DNA from: Rhodobacterales bacterium
GTDB taxonomy: Bacteria; Myxococcota_A; UBA796; GCA-2862545
Assembly: GCA_009936995.1 (NCBI GenBank)
Contig: JAACDH010000441.1
Coordinates: 1 to 38,247 of the forward strand
Direction of reading: 5' to 3'
DNA length: 38,247 nucleotides
The stretch's first letter is position 1; the number at the start of each line of letters is the position of its first letter. Shown here in pieces: positions 29,942-38,247 of this stretch. The notes beneath the pieces are model-generated. The model saw only the letters and a list, made by a program, of their open reading frames with translations, was not told where the DNA came from and ran no database searches. The translations under genes were made by a program, and so were the position numbers.

Positions 29942-31513
29942 ATGCGCCAACTGTTTACTACCCTCGGACTCCTCGCTCTGGTCGCCGGAACTACCGGCTC
30001 GTCCATCTCGTATTACGAGGAATCACTGCCTTCGACCATGAATCCACTGTTCGCACGGTCTATGGTCGACCGGCGCGCCCATGAGCTGGTATTCGATCGA
30101 CTGTACTACCGGTCCGCCGTCACCAGCGAGGTCAAGAGTCGTCTGGTCGACCACCATGAGCGCGTCGACGCCGGACTGGGCCTCAAGCTGTACCTGAAGT
30201 CGGGCATCAACTGGCACGATGGCGTCGAGCTCACTGCTGACGACGTCTGCTTCACTATTGAAACACTGCTTTACCCTGAATCAGCCTCTCCGTTGGCCAA
30301 AGTTTATCGCGAAGTTCTCGCGGGCTGTGTTTACAATAAGAAGGAAAATAGCGCCACCATCACCTTCACCAAGAAGTTCTATAATCCCACTGAACGACTG
30401 GGCTTTTCGGTAATGCCCAAACACGTATTTCAGGGCGATCCCAACATCCAACCCGACCACGAATTTGCGGTTCGTCCCATTGGAACGGGTCCCATGAAGG
30501 GCTCCAAGGGGCGTCGAGAGGTCAAGTTCACGGCTACCCCTAACGGGCACCACAACGCGGCAATTGGCGTCATGAGCATGGCCGAGGGCGGCGACCCGCT
30601 GGTTCAGGTCCGCACACTGCTGAATGGCGGTGTTCAAGGGCTGATTAGCGTGGCGCCTCCGCTTCGTTCCGACGTCGCCAGCACCGACGATGTAGCGCTC
30701 AAAGCCTACCAACTTCGCTCTTGGTGGTTCGCTGCGCTGAACACCAATCGGCCGTTGTTGGCCCGCAAAGAGGTCCGCCAGGCCGTCGACGCCACCGTTG
30801 ACCGTTTTGAATTGCGTCGGCTCACCATGGGCTACGACCCCGACGATATCGTCCAGCCCTGCCAGTTTATTAGTGGCCCGTTCATCCCGTCCTCTTCCTA
30901 CTACAATCGTAGCGTAAAGGTTCGTGAACGGTCCGATATAGGTAAATCCCGTGAGATGATGGTCGCCACAGGCGCCGTCGAGCAGCACGGCGTGTGGACC
31001 ATTGATGGCGAGGCGGTGTCGTTGAAGATCGGCATGGCTGCGCCCCTCGATCTCGAGGCCCGCGACCTGCTCAACCAAATCGGTAACCAGCTTCAGAGTG
31101 GTGGATTTGGCCGCCAAGTGTACAAAGTGTCGGCCGACGACTGGAGTAATAAGGCGGTCTCCGGCGAATTGGGCGACTTCGATATTCTCATTGGCAAGTG
31201 GTCCTTTGGTGTGGTCGAGAACGTCAGTCCGCTTTTCGAGACCCGAAAGGACGGCAAGGGCCTGATGAACATCTTCGGCTACTCGGATCCCAAGGTGGAC
31301 GAACTCACCGAGGCCTACGAGGCGGCGAAGACCGACACCGAGGCCCAAGACGCGTACCATGCACTGCATGTCCACTTGGCCGAAGAACTCCCGTACTTGT
31401 TCCTCTGGAAGCTCGACACCCAGAGCGCTTGGCGTCTCGAGGTTCGTGGCAATACGATTACGCCTTACTTCTACTTCACTGAGTTCGACAGTTGGACGTT
31501 CTCCGAGAGCTAG
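29942..31513 (+). CDS. ABC-type peptide/nickel substrate-binding protein (SBP_bac_5), orphan
   Basis: A 523-aa exported solute-binding protein of the oligopeptide/nickel family 5. The signal peptide covers about residues 1-20 (L-F-T-T-L-G-L-L-A-L-V-A-G). The usual family landmarks are visible: S-M-N-P-L-F-like opening (T-M-N-P-L-F), L-K-S-G-I-N-W-H-D-G-V-E-L-T-A-D-D-V, and R-P-I-G-T-G-P. No Cys lipobox, so it is soluble periplasmic. No permease or ATPase gene adjoins, which is unusual for this family. It starts divergently from the methyltransferase with a 147-bp gap; downstream lies a long untranslated stretch ending in an intrinsic terminator. Confidence 0.9.
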   Translation: MRQLFTTLGLLALVAGTTGSSISYYEESLPSTMNPLFARSMVDRRAHELVFDRLYYRSAVTSEVKSRLVDHHERVDAGLGLKLYLKSGINWHDGVELTADDVCFTIETLLYPESASPLAKVYREVLAGCVYNKKENSATITFTKKFYNPTERLGFSVMPKHVFQGDPNIQPDHEFAVRPIGTGPMKGSKGRREVKFTATPNGHHNAAIGVMSMAEGGDPLVQVRTLLNGGVQGLISVAPPLRSDVASTDDVALKAYQLRSWWFAALNTNRPLLARKEVRQAVDATVDRFELRRLTMGYDPDDIVQPCQFISGPFIPSSSYYNRSVKVRERSDIGKSREMMVATGAVEQHGVWTIDGEAVSLKIGMAAPLDLEARDLLNQIGNQLQSGGFGRQVYKVSADDWSNKAVSGELGDFDILIGKWSFGVVENVSPLFETRKDGKGLMNIFGYSDPKVDELTEAYEAAKTDTEAQDAYHALHVHLAEELPYLFLWKLDTQSAWRLEVRGNTITPYFYFTEFDSWTFSES

Positions 31514-31585
31514 CATCGGGCGGTCTGTCCATCGCGCTGCTGCGCGGGACAACATCCTACGGCCGATGTCGTCTCTCTTGAGTTT

Positions 31586-31620
31586 TTCGCTGAGTCTTGG
31601 ACCTCAGCCCTCTCAGCGAA
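31586..31620. repeat. 9-bp inverted repeat
   Basis: TTCGCTGAG (31586-31594) and CTCAGCGAA (31612-31620) with a 17-nt loop. A T-run precedes rather than follows it on the plus strand, so it does not fit an intrinsic terminator for the binding-protein gene. Confidence 0.6.
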
Positions 31621-31789
31621 CGGCCATTCGTGCGCTCTGTTGCCCTATTCCGGCCCTTCTTGATCGAGAATACATCTTACGGGCTCATCTTACGAACGCG
31701 GGATTTGGTGAATTGGGCTGCTAAGGGAGATTTAAAGCGGTCTCGCAAGCAATTCATCGGTCCGTCATTTTCGGCGGGTCTAGCCTGGT

Positions 31790-31819
31790 ATCAGCCCCTA
31801 CATGACGGCTGATTTTTTT
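31790..31819 (+). terminator. Intrinsic terminator
   Basis: ATCAGCC (31790-31796) pairs with GGCTGAT (31807-31813) around a 10-nt loop, followed by seven T (31813-31819). It lies 277 bp after the substrate-binding protein stop and about 100 bp before the next gene, isolating the two units. Confidence 0.85.
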
Positions 31820-31917
31820 AGTTTTCTCCAGGGAACTTGCATTTTCTACACCTATGGAGTTACGTTCGGGCCGCTCGGGATGTACCCGTGAATGCCTACC
31901 GCTGGAGAGAGGCCCTT

Positions 31918-32376
31918 ATGAATATCAAAGTTGTAGCCGCAGCCATCGCGCTCGCGCTCGCTGCCCCGGTCGCACAAGCTGGCTGTGATGGAATCGAAGA
32001 CAAGAAAGAAATGAAGGCTTGTGAAAAGAAGGCCAAGGCGCAAGCCAAAGCCGACGCAAACTCCACGCCATTCGAGCCTTCCGCTCTTGACGCTTCCTTC
32101 TCGAAGTGGGACGGCGACGCCAACCCCTTCGCAACCGACGATTACCGCGTTCGTGTCACGTCCGCTGGTATCGCTTCCGTCGATGAGTACCTCGCCAAGG
32201 CGTATGGCATTCAAGCAGCCGTCGTGTTCGCGGAATACATCGTTGCCGAAGTCGGCGCTGGCAACGCTGACGCCATCGCGGCGGTTCCCACCCTCGCTGA
32301 CATGCTCGACAAGGTTGTCGCGGATGGAGAAGCGCTTGTTACCGAAGGTCAAGCACTTCCCGATAGTCTCAAGTAG
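31918..32376 (+). CDS. Secreted/periplasmic protein of unknown function
   Basis: A 152-aa protein with a clear type I signal peptide (MNIKVVAAAIALALA..., cleavage after A-Q-A) followed by G-C-D-G, a Lys/Ala-rich helical segment (KKAKAQAKADA), and a domain of about 100 residues (F-S-K-W-D-G-D-A-N-P-F to the end). AGAGG sits 5 nt before ATG 31918. Codons end in U/C with abundant GCT, GGT, CGT and AAG, unlike the GCC/GTC/CTG-rich neighbours, which suggests high expression. The Cys after the signal peptide is at +2, so a lipobox is unlikely. It is followed at 21 bp by a small Ala-rich gene with the same bias. No family recognised. Confidence 0.75.
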   Translation: MNIKVVAAAIALALAAPVAQAGCDGIEDKKEMKACEKKAKAQAKADANSTPFEPSALDASFSKWDGDANPFATDDYRVRVTSAGIASVDEYLAKAYGIQAAVVFAEYIVAEVGAGNADAIAAVPTLADMLDKVVADGEALVTEGQALPDSLK

Positions 32377-32397
32377 ACCCTTGAGCCCGCTGACGCC

Positions 32398-32652
32398 ATG
32401 AAGCTTCCCAAGGCTGTTGGCGCGATCGGCGGGGCCGTGGGCGCTGTTACGGGTGCTCTCGGTTCCGCTCCAGACGTCATTAAGGCATTGGGTGCGTTAG
32501 CTGCGGATCCGTCCGCTGCTGCTGGCGCTGCTGCTGGTGTCGCTGCCGAAGCTGGTGCTGCTGCCGCTGGCGACGTCGCTGGCGACGCCGTTGACGCCGC
32601 TGGCGACGCCGCTGGCGAAGCCGTAGAAGCTGTAGAAGCCGTCACCAAGTAA
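32398..32652 (+). CDS. 84-aa Ala/Gly-rich small protein
   Basis: The N-terminal third has a glycine-zipper-like hydrophobic stretch (GAIGGAVGAVTGALG); the rest is a low-complexity helix built from G-D-A-V-D-A-A-G-D-A-A-G-E-A-V-E units, reflecting a GCTGGCGACGCC-type DNA repeat. About 40% Ala, no Cys. The frame uses GCT/GGT-rich codons like the gene 21 bp upstream, supporting it as real despite the lack of a strong ribosome site; translational coupling is likely. Glycine zippers can associate with membranes; a pore, membrane-spacer or phasin-like role is speculative. Confidence 0.55.
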   Translation: MKLPKAVGAIGGAVGAVTGALGSAPDVIKALGALAADPSAAAGAAAGVAAEAGAAAAGDVAGDAVDAAGDAAGEAVEAVEAVTK

Positions 32653-32712
32653 TTGGTGCACATCGAGTGAACAGCGGGTTGCTTATGCGACCTGTCTGTC
32701 CGCTCAATCCAT

Positions 32713-32738
32713 CGACTCGTGGCAATCGCTGCGAGTCG
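32713..32738 (+). terminator. Possible terminator hairpin after the small-protein pair
   Basis: CGACTCG (32713-32719) and CGAGTCG (32732-32738) form a 7-bp stem with a 12-nt loop, followed by CTTGGTTT. The T-run is interrupted, so termination is only possible, not convincing. Confidence 0.35.
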
Positions 32739-32788
32739 CTTGGTTTCGAACGCGAATTGGGTTAGCAGGGCTTCTCTTGGAGGGTCAA

Positions 32789-33346
32789 ATGGCGCACGCC
32801 ATGGAAGAGGTCACCTTCACTCGTGGCTGCCGGGTGGTGCTGATTCCTGATGGGTACGAAATTCCCGTCGAAAACGGCGGTCGTGGCTGGATCACCCAAG
32901 TGTTGGGTGGAAACTACACGATTCAGCTCGACACGGGTCGTTTGGTCCGGCTCAACGCCCGTGACGGCGACGCCATCGGCAAAGAGGCGCTGATCATCGC
33001 TGATGCCAACGAGGTCGACCCCGACGTCAGCGTCGAGCCCGAGACCGTTTGGGCAGCGCTCAAGAACTGTTTCGATCCTGAGATTCCGCTCAATGTGGTC
33101 GACCTTGGCCTCATCTACGACGTCGAGGTGGCCCCGCATGGTGAGGGTGGTCACCAGATCAACGTTATCATGACGCTGACGGCGCCGGGCTGCGGTATGG
33201 GCCAGGTGCTTGCGGACGATGTCGAAGCACAGGTTCGCAACGTCCCCGGGGTTCGCGGAGCGCTCATCGAGTTGGTTTTTGATCCGCCATGGACGCCGGA
33301 TCGCATGAGTGAAGCGGGCCGTCTTGAGCTCGGAATGTTTTTTTAG
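32789..33346 (+). CDS. sufT: SufT-type Fe-S cluster maturation protein
   Basis: A 185-aa protein. The N-terminal part (R-G-C-R-V-V-L-I-P-D-G-Y) fits the SufT-specific extension, and the C-terminal MIP18/DUF59 domain shows D-P-E-I-P-L-N-V-V-D-L-G-L-I-Y-D and TAPGCGMGQVL with the conserved Cys. SufT-type proteins act in the cytoplasm on Fe-S cluster assembly or delivery. ATG 32789 is preferred because GGAGGG lies 4 nt upstream; a TTG at 32777 overlaps that site. No suf genes adjoin, so it is an isolated copy. Confidence 0.9.
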   Translation: MAHAMEEVTFTRGCRVVLIPDGYEIPVENGGRGWITQVLGGNYTIQLDTGRLVRLNARDGDAIGKEALIIADANEVDPDVSVEPETVWAALKNCFDPEIPLNVVDLGLIYDVEVAPHGEGGHQINVIMTLTAPGCGMGQVLADDVEAQVRNVPGVRGALIELVFDPPWTPDRMSEAGRLELGMFF

Positions 33347-33402
33347 CCTCCGACGTAACCAACGAAGGGCTATGGTGCCTAAAACGTTCGTTTGAGGTCT
33401 GA

Positions 33403-34122
33403 ATGCTGCTCGCTTCTCTATTGCTGTCGGCATCCGCGGCCACGGTCGACATAAATCTGGTCGAGAAACGACTGACCGAGGTCGCACCTTTGCGTGCCCA
33501 GCGGTTGTCCCAAGATGCGCCGCCGATCGAGCCGACATTTTATGTGGACGCCGCCAACGGCTCTACCCCCAGTGGGTTGACCGTCGTTCAGGGACACAAG
33601 GCGAAGAAGGCTGTGGCGGTCACCGTGGCCGACGCGTCCATTGGCCAAATGTGGGCGGCCATCAACGATGAGTCGTCAAAGGTATCGTGGACCAAACTTA
33701 GCTACATCGAGGTTTTCGAGGGCGAAAACTGTAAGTCGGGCAGAAAGGTGCTTCAGTATTTACCAGTCTCGTTCGTCACGAATCGTTGGTGGGTAGTGAA
33801 GCAGACGCAGAATCAGCCGTTGTCAGATGCTAGCGGTGGGCGGATGCGGGAGGTGCGTTGGGACAGCATTGACGAACGTCCCACGTCGGCAACCTCACAG
33901 AGTTGGATGTCGTCGGGCATGTCGTTGGCGTTTACCACCGGCTCTTGGTTGCTTATCGATCTGGATGGTGAGCACACCCTGGTCGAGTATTACACTTGGT
34001 CCGATCCCGGTGGCAACATCCCAGCGGGTATGGCGAGTAACTTTGCCGCAGGATCCTTAGCCGATACGCTGGTCAAAATGGGCGAGCTCGCGAAGGCCGG
34101 TTCGAAGTGTCCGGTCGAGTAG
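33403..34122 (+). CDS. Exported START-domain-like protein
   Basis: A 239-aa protein with a short signal-like N-terminus (MLLASLLLSASAA, no basic residue). The body resembles a START/SRPBCC lipid-binding fold: A-D-A-S-I-G-Q-M-W-A-A-I-N-D then strands with F-V-T-N-R-W-W-V-V-K-Q, and a W-S-D-P-G-G-N-I-P segment before the last helix, as often seen in bacterial START proteins. Two Cys are present. TGAGG lies 5-6 nt before ATG 33403. It ends 4 bp from the convergent PilZ gene. The ligand is unknown, presumably a lipid. Confidence 0.75.
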   Translation: MLLASLLLSASAATVDINLVEKRLTEVAPLRAQRLSQDAPPIEPTFYVDAANGSTPSGLTVVQGHKAKKAVAVTVADASIGQMWAAINDESSKVSWTKLSYIEVFEGENCKSGRKVLQYLPVSFVTNRWWVVKQTQNQPLSDASGGRMREVRWDSIDERPTSATSQSWMSSGMSLAFTTGSWLLIDLDGEHTLVEYYTWSDPGGNIPAGMASNFAAGSLADTLVKMGELAKAGSKCPVE

Positions 34123-34126
34123 GCGT

Positions 34127-34807
34127 CTAGCTGCTCATGGTCATTGGACTCGCGGCTTGGATGGCCTCCAAATAGGCCAATAGGCGTTGGAGGTCGTCTG
34201 CCTCGGCGCTGTGGTCGGCGATGGGTTGAAACCGAATTCCCACGGCCGTGGGTTCGCGACGGATAATCATGCCCACCACGGTAGCCTTCTCGTGGTGTAG
34301 GGCTAGATCGATCCTAAGGAGTGTTCCGATGGTCCACTTGGGTGCGGCGCGATCAAAGCAGAGCCGAGCCCCGCCGATGCTTACGTCGCCGACCCAAGGT
34401 TCCCAGATCCCCTCGTTGACGCGGACGAGTGCTCGTAGTTCAGATCCCTTTCCGGCGCGTATCCGAGGATGAGCGCGCATTTCGGCCATGACGCCATGGG
34501 GTAAGCTGAGGGTGACCAGCGTCCTGTCCTGTTCGTGACGTTGATGCACTATGGTGCTCATGAACACGGCGACTCGATGTTGAAACAGGAAGCTGACGGT
34601 GAGCACAGCGCCTGGGGATAAGTCGATTCCGTCGGAGTCGGGCAGCTCGACCACCAACCCGTCCTCGGCGAGCTTGTAGAAGTGTCCGGCCTGTGTGCCC
34701 AATGGACCATGCATTAAAAGGCTGACAGGACTGTGCCGCTGGATGGCCTCGACGAGGACCTGTGGAATTCCGGTGGCCACCGAGGGGCCGAGTTCAATCC
34801 ATCGCAC
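34127..34807 (-). CDS. PilZ-domain c-di-GMP receptor
   Basis: A 226-aa two-domain protein. Residues ~30-105 form a YcgR-N-like beta domain; the C-terminal PilZ domain has both c-di-GMP-binding motifs intact: R111-x-x-x-R115 (R-A-H-P-R) and D141-x-S143-x-x-G146 (D-V-S-I-G-G). It therefore probably binds c-di-GMP and controls motility or surface behaviour. The start is GTG 34807 with AGAGG 6-7 nt upstream. It lies 65 bp downstream of the giant helical protein gene on the same strand, so the two may be co-transcribed. Confidence 0.85.
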   Translation of the reverse strand: MRWIELGPSVATGIPQVLVEAIQRHSPVSLLMHGPLGTQAGHFYKLAEDGLVVELPDSDGIDLSPGAVLTVSFLFQHRVAVFMSTIVHQRHEQDRTLVTLSLPHGVMAEMRAHPRIRAGKGSELRALVRVNEGIWEPWVGDVSIGGARLCFDRAAPKWTIGTLLRIDLALHHEKATVVGMIIRREPTAVGIRFQPIADHSAEADDLQRLLAYLEAIQAASPMTMSS

Positions 34808-34872
34808 GCGATCACCTCTTCAAGTTATTCATCGGTTGTGGTGTATAGAGTTCAAGGGCAGAACGAGACGTA

Positions 34873-37800
34873 TTAGTCCTTCTTGGCGCGGTCCCGAAGC
34901 CTCTGCAGTAGTGCGTCGGCTCCGGTAGTCGATTCGGCACGGTTTGATTTAGGTTCGGGTGCGGAGGCCCCAGACCCTCTAGCGGGCCGAGGGCGACCCT
35001 TGGCCTTCGCGGGTGCGTCGGTTGCCGCGCCTTTATTTTGGCGGACCCATTTCCGGGCTCTTGGCGTGTCAACATCGGGAGCGACGATGGGTTCCGATGG
35101 TGGACCTTCAGGGGATCGGCCTCGCCTCTCGAGGAACCGACGGCGCCGAGCGCCCAGGCGATTGGAGCGATCCTTCGAAGCGTCTTTTGCCTGCATCTGC
35201 TGCGCGTGCGCCTCTTTAGCCAGTTTTTGGGCGGCTTCTTCGCGTCGTTTCGCCTCAAGCTCTTCCTGTGCTTTCGCCCGTCGCTGTTCTTCGTCGACGA
35301 CAGCTTTGCGACAGCCTTGCTCGAACGAAACCACTTTGCCAAGGTGCTCGATGACTTGGTTGAGGTGATTGGTCAGGGCGACGGCGCGAGCACTGGATTC
35401 TGACTTGGACTGGGCGATGGCCTTGGTGAGCGTGGCGCTGTCTTGGGCCGCCTTTTCGGCGGACATGGCGTGCAGAATCACCTCTTTGATGGCGGCCTGG
35501 GCAGGAGCGCCGGGTTGGGCGACCGCGCTAAACCAGGCGCCAAGTTCGTCACTGACGGCCTTGGTCTGAAGCGCGGCGTCACGGATCTGGCGCACCAGTA
35601 TCTGTTCGGATGCATGGGTTGCGGTGAGGGCGATGCGGAGCTGAACCGAGGCTTGGGTGGCGGCTGTGAGGGCGTCGACAGCTTGAATCACATCCGCCAG
35701 CAGCGCATCCGACTCGGTGGCGATGCTTCCGAGCTTGGTTTTGCGAACTCTTAGTGCTTCGAGGTCGTCGATATTTTGATTTTCCGTGCGTTCGATCCGA
35801 GCGTCTTCCGCGCAGGCGGTGGACCGAACGACGGCGGCCTTCAGCTCTTCGTAGGCGTCGACCACTGAGGAGTCGGGAGAGGATGGTAGGTCGCGTTGTG
35901 CGGACTCAAGGAGGCTGGCGGCCTGTGCCGCGGCCCGTATAGACTGCTTGAGGGGCTCGTCGGCGCTGGCGCGGGCGTCCGTGAGCGCTTTGGCTGCCTC
36001 GGCTGCCTCGGCCACGGCTTGTTCTCTGGCGCGGTTGACCAGGCCGCGGATGAACTCTACCTTTTTCTCGATACGTTGGACGGTGGCTCGGCAGATCTGC
36101 AGCAGCCCTTGGGCTTCGTCGGGGTCGCTCTCGTCGGCCATCATGGCGGTAGTGGCCGCGAGCTTGGCGGCCGCGCGCTCGGCGGTCTTGACTTGTTCTC
36201 CCGCATCTCCGGCCAGGGCCTTCCTGCGGTGAATATCTACGTCGAGCTTGAGAATGAACCGCGCTTCTTCTCGGGCTTGGCCCACCAGTTCAGCGGCCAC
36301 TTTGGTCAAGGATGCAGCTTCGGACTGCATTCCTGTGAGTGCCTGGGCGGCCTCGGCGGCGAAGCGGTGGTGATCGAGCACTTTGTGCAGGGCCTCTTCC
36401 GCGGCTTTGGCGGCGGAGATCCCAAGCTCTGCGGCACGCGCAGCGCGGAGATTGGCTTCTTCGGCGCTACCAGCGTCTGGGGCGTTTGCGGCTTCGTCTG
36501 CCGAGGAGAGCGCGGCTTGAACCGCCGCGAGAAGACGCTCGTGGTGCCGATCGGCATGTTGTTTGGCAACCTGTGCGGTTGGGGAGGTGGCCGCTTGGAG
36601 CGCGTCAGCGGCATCTTCTCGTGCGCAGACGCTGCGTTCTACCAGCGCGGTGAGCTGAACCAGGTGTTCGGCGGCTCGTTGGCTGGCCTCACCTCTGGCC
36701 CGAATATCGTCTTCACGACGTTCTTGTGCTTCGCGCTCGGCGGCCGCGATACCTGCGTTTGCGGAATCGACGGCTCGATCGCGGCAGTGGTCTAGGGACT
36801 CGAGTGCGCTGCGAAGACTGGCGAGGTGGGCGTCCGCGGCCTCGGGCGTTGGCGCCTCTTGAACGCCTCGAGCGGCGATGAGCACTTCCGCTGCGTGCCC
36901 CTTGGCTTCTTCCTGGATGGTCGTGAGGGTGAAGCGATGGGTCTCGACCTCGTCCGAGGTCGCATTGTGGTCGATGATGTTTTGTGCCAGACGCAGGTGC
37001 TGTTCGTGAAGGGTCTCACTGGATTCGGTTGCCTGTGACTGCCATTGGTTGGCTCGTTCGATTGCTGCCAAGAGGGCGTTGGCTTGGGCGTCGGCGGTGT
37101 TGATAGCCCGGCGAAGGGCGTCAAGTCGGTCGTCGGCCTGGCTCTTCAGAGCGAGCAGGCTGTGGGCGAGGTGAAGGGCCGAATCGACGCCAGACTGCGC
37201 CTCTTTCACGTCGGTGCTGTGCTGGACCCGCTCGTTGACGGCCTGGAGTTGTTGGTGTTGCTCGTGCGCTAGTGGTTTGAGTTCGGACAGAAGAGCGCAA
37301 GCCCGTACGATGCCGGCGTCGGGTCGGTTGGCGACCGCCCCGCACGCGGCAAAGGCCTCTGTCATGACTTGATGCGCGGCCAATCCCTTTTGGTGTGCCG
37401 ATGCTGCGGCGCTGCGGCGCGCGTTGAGCTCGGCGAGCTGCACGTGGGCGAGTTCTTGCGCCTCGTTTAGCGCTTCGGTGGCTTCGGGGAGGTCTTGGCG
37501 AATGCGTTCGGCGAAGCTTTCGGCGGTGGATGCATGGGCCATGGCGTCATCGAGGTTGTCCTCGTCGGCTGCCCACTTGGCTGAGGCCTCGGCCTCTCCG
37601 GCTTGGAAGAGAGCGATGTCAACAATCTCTTCGGCGGCTGCGAGAAGTTCGAGGACCTTGGGCAGGCCTGTCGACCGGAGCTCCATGGCCTGCTCGGCGC
37701 ACTCGGCCTGGGCCGTGTCGGCGAAGGTGCGGCAGATTTGTGCGGCCTGAATGGCGGACGTAACGGCGCTCTTGAGGGCGGTTTGGCGGGCCTCTTGGGC

Positions 37801-38247
37801 TTTGAGGGCGGCGAGCTCGCCTTGGGCCGCTTGCCGGGCGAGGTGGGTTCGTCGATTTACGAAATCTACGTCGAGAAGCGCTTCTTTGATGGCGGCTTCG
37901 AGGGTAGCGAATTCGACGACCGGGTTGTCGGCGGCCAGTGTGTTTGCGGAAGCCTCGAGGGTGGTCGCTGCGTCTCGCAGGCGCTCGGTGGCGGCGGTCA
38001 CCTCACTGTGCTGTGCACGAGGCGCTGGGCTGCGAATATCCACCAGCGCTGCCGTCAGCTTATCGAGTTGCTGCTGGGCTCGGGTGGCGGCGCGACGGAC
38101 GGACGAAGCCAGCACCCGTGCTTCGCCTCGAAGAGCGTCCAGCTCGCCCACTGCCTAGGCAGCGGCACCGGCTGTATTTAGCACGGGAACGGTGGCTGCT
38201 TGTGCTGCCCGGGCGTGGGACTTTGCGTCTGCTGCGAGTTGCTGCGC
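34873..38247 (-). CDS. Giant Ala-rich helical-repeat protein, 5'-partial, with in-frame TAG at 38155..38157
   Basis: At least 1092 residues from GTG 38151, and the frame stays open upstream to the window edge except for TAG at 38155-38157. The 30 codons before the TAG have the same Ala/Gln-rich helical composition (A-Q-Q-L-A-A-D-A-K-S-H), and GTG 38151 has no ribosome site, so the gene probably begins outside the window. The body (1-900) is almost entirely helical, with recurring two-helix units of roughly 75-100 residues, like spectrin-type repeats. Residues 900-1092 turn strongly basic and Pro-rich (RRRRFLERRGR, KAKGRPRPARG), suggesting a disordered tail that binds nucleic acid or anionic partners. 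No signal peptide seen. Function unknown; a scaffold working with the PilZ protein is inference. Confidence 0.75.

Larger units (their letters stand above)
31514..31917. other. 404-bp intergenic region
   Basis: Between the binding-protein stop and the next start. No convincing gene; a 71-codon frame at 31597-31812 has no ribosome site or recognisable composition. It holds a 9-bp inverted repeat (31586-31620), a canonical intrinsic terminator (31790-31819), and then about 98 bp of leader to the ATG at 31918. A small RNA ending at the terminator is possible but unsupported. Confidence 0.7.

Noticed and set aside
30281-31555. 424-aa open frame antisense to the substrate-binding protein
   Set aside because: No domain, ribosome site or composition of a real protein; the plus-strand gene is unambiguous.
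31586-31620. Intrinsic terminator for the substrate-binding protein gene
   Set aside because: The T-run is on the 5' side of the stem on the plus strand; the true U-tract terminator is at 31790-31819.
31597-31812. 71-aa frame in the intergenic region as a gene
   Set aside because: No ribosome site, runs into the terminator stem, and no recognisable features.
35896-36795. 299-aa Gly/Leu-rich open frame antisense to the helical-repeat gene
   Set aside because: Shadow of Ala/Glu-rich codons on the minus strand.

Overview
This is a 38 kb, GC-rich, densely coded window from a Gram-negative bacterium, most likely a deltaproteobacterial/Myxococcota-type lineage. That placement is inferred from gene content: many lipobox-type lipoproteins, a MopE/DxDGDG calcium-motif protein, a thrombospondin-type-3 repeat protein, DUF1501 and CxxCH-type proteins, a PilZ protein and a very large Ala-rich helical protein. 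No rRNA, tRNA, CRISPR, transposase or phage gene was seen. TAA, TAG and TGA all end ordinary genes here, so the genetic code is standard.

Layout. 1-5000: metabolic genes, namely a CrtI/RetSat-like FAD oxidoreductase (interrupted by TAG and running off the left edge) behind two palindromic operators, a nitronate monooxygenase-like protein, a long-form GAPDH and a beta-lactamase-fold serine hydrolase. 5035-10884: an iron-uptake operon with a near-consensus promoter, a 29-bp Fur-box palindrome, a DUF4856 lipoprotein, an imelysin, and one 1039-aa ORF that fuses a membrane sterol-desaturase-family hydroxylase to a FecA-like TonB-dependent receptor through an internal signal peptide. 10888-13123: a 58-aa small protein, an SRPBCC/START-like protein, a lipoprotein whose thioredoxin active site reads W-TGA-G-S-C (predicted selenocysteine, with a SECIS-like hairpin just downstream), and a Cys-rich lipoprotein. 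13240-16061: a KstD/fumarate-reductase-like flavoprotein coupled to alanine racemase. 16196-20805: a membrane-anchored protein, an L-type-lectin-like lipoprotein, a CxxCH protein and a Tat-exported DUF1501 protein.

20810-27240: three sulfatase-superfamily lipoproteins, all lacking the C/S-x-P-x-R formylglycine motif, with a DsbA-like lipoprotein carrying a SurA-N-like segment; one sulfatase-like gene carries an 11-C homopolymer right after its lipobox. 27301-29794: a MopE-like lipoprotein downstream of a Dnmt2-like cytosine-5 methyltransferase. 29942-34122: an orphan peptide-type substrate-binding protein, an intergenic region ending in an intrinsic terminator, two small genes with U-ending codon bias, SufT and a START-domain protein. 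34127-38247: a PilZ protein downstream of a >1000-aa helical protein that is interrupted by a TAG near the right edge.

The strongest second-look items are the predicted Sec-containing thioredoxin lipoprotein (11861-12664), the hydroxylase-TonB receptor fusion under Fur control (7765-10884) and the Dnmt2-like enzyme. Two in-frame TAG codons lie within about 100 bp of each window edge, so sequence error at an assembly end must be excluded before they are treated as biology.
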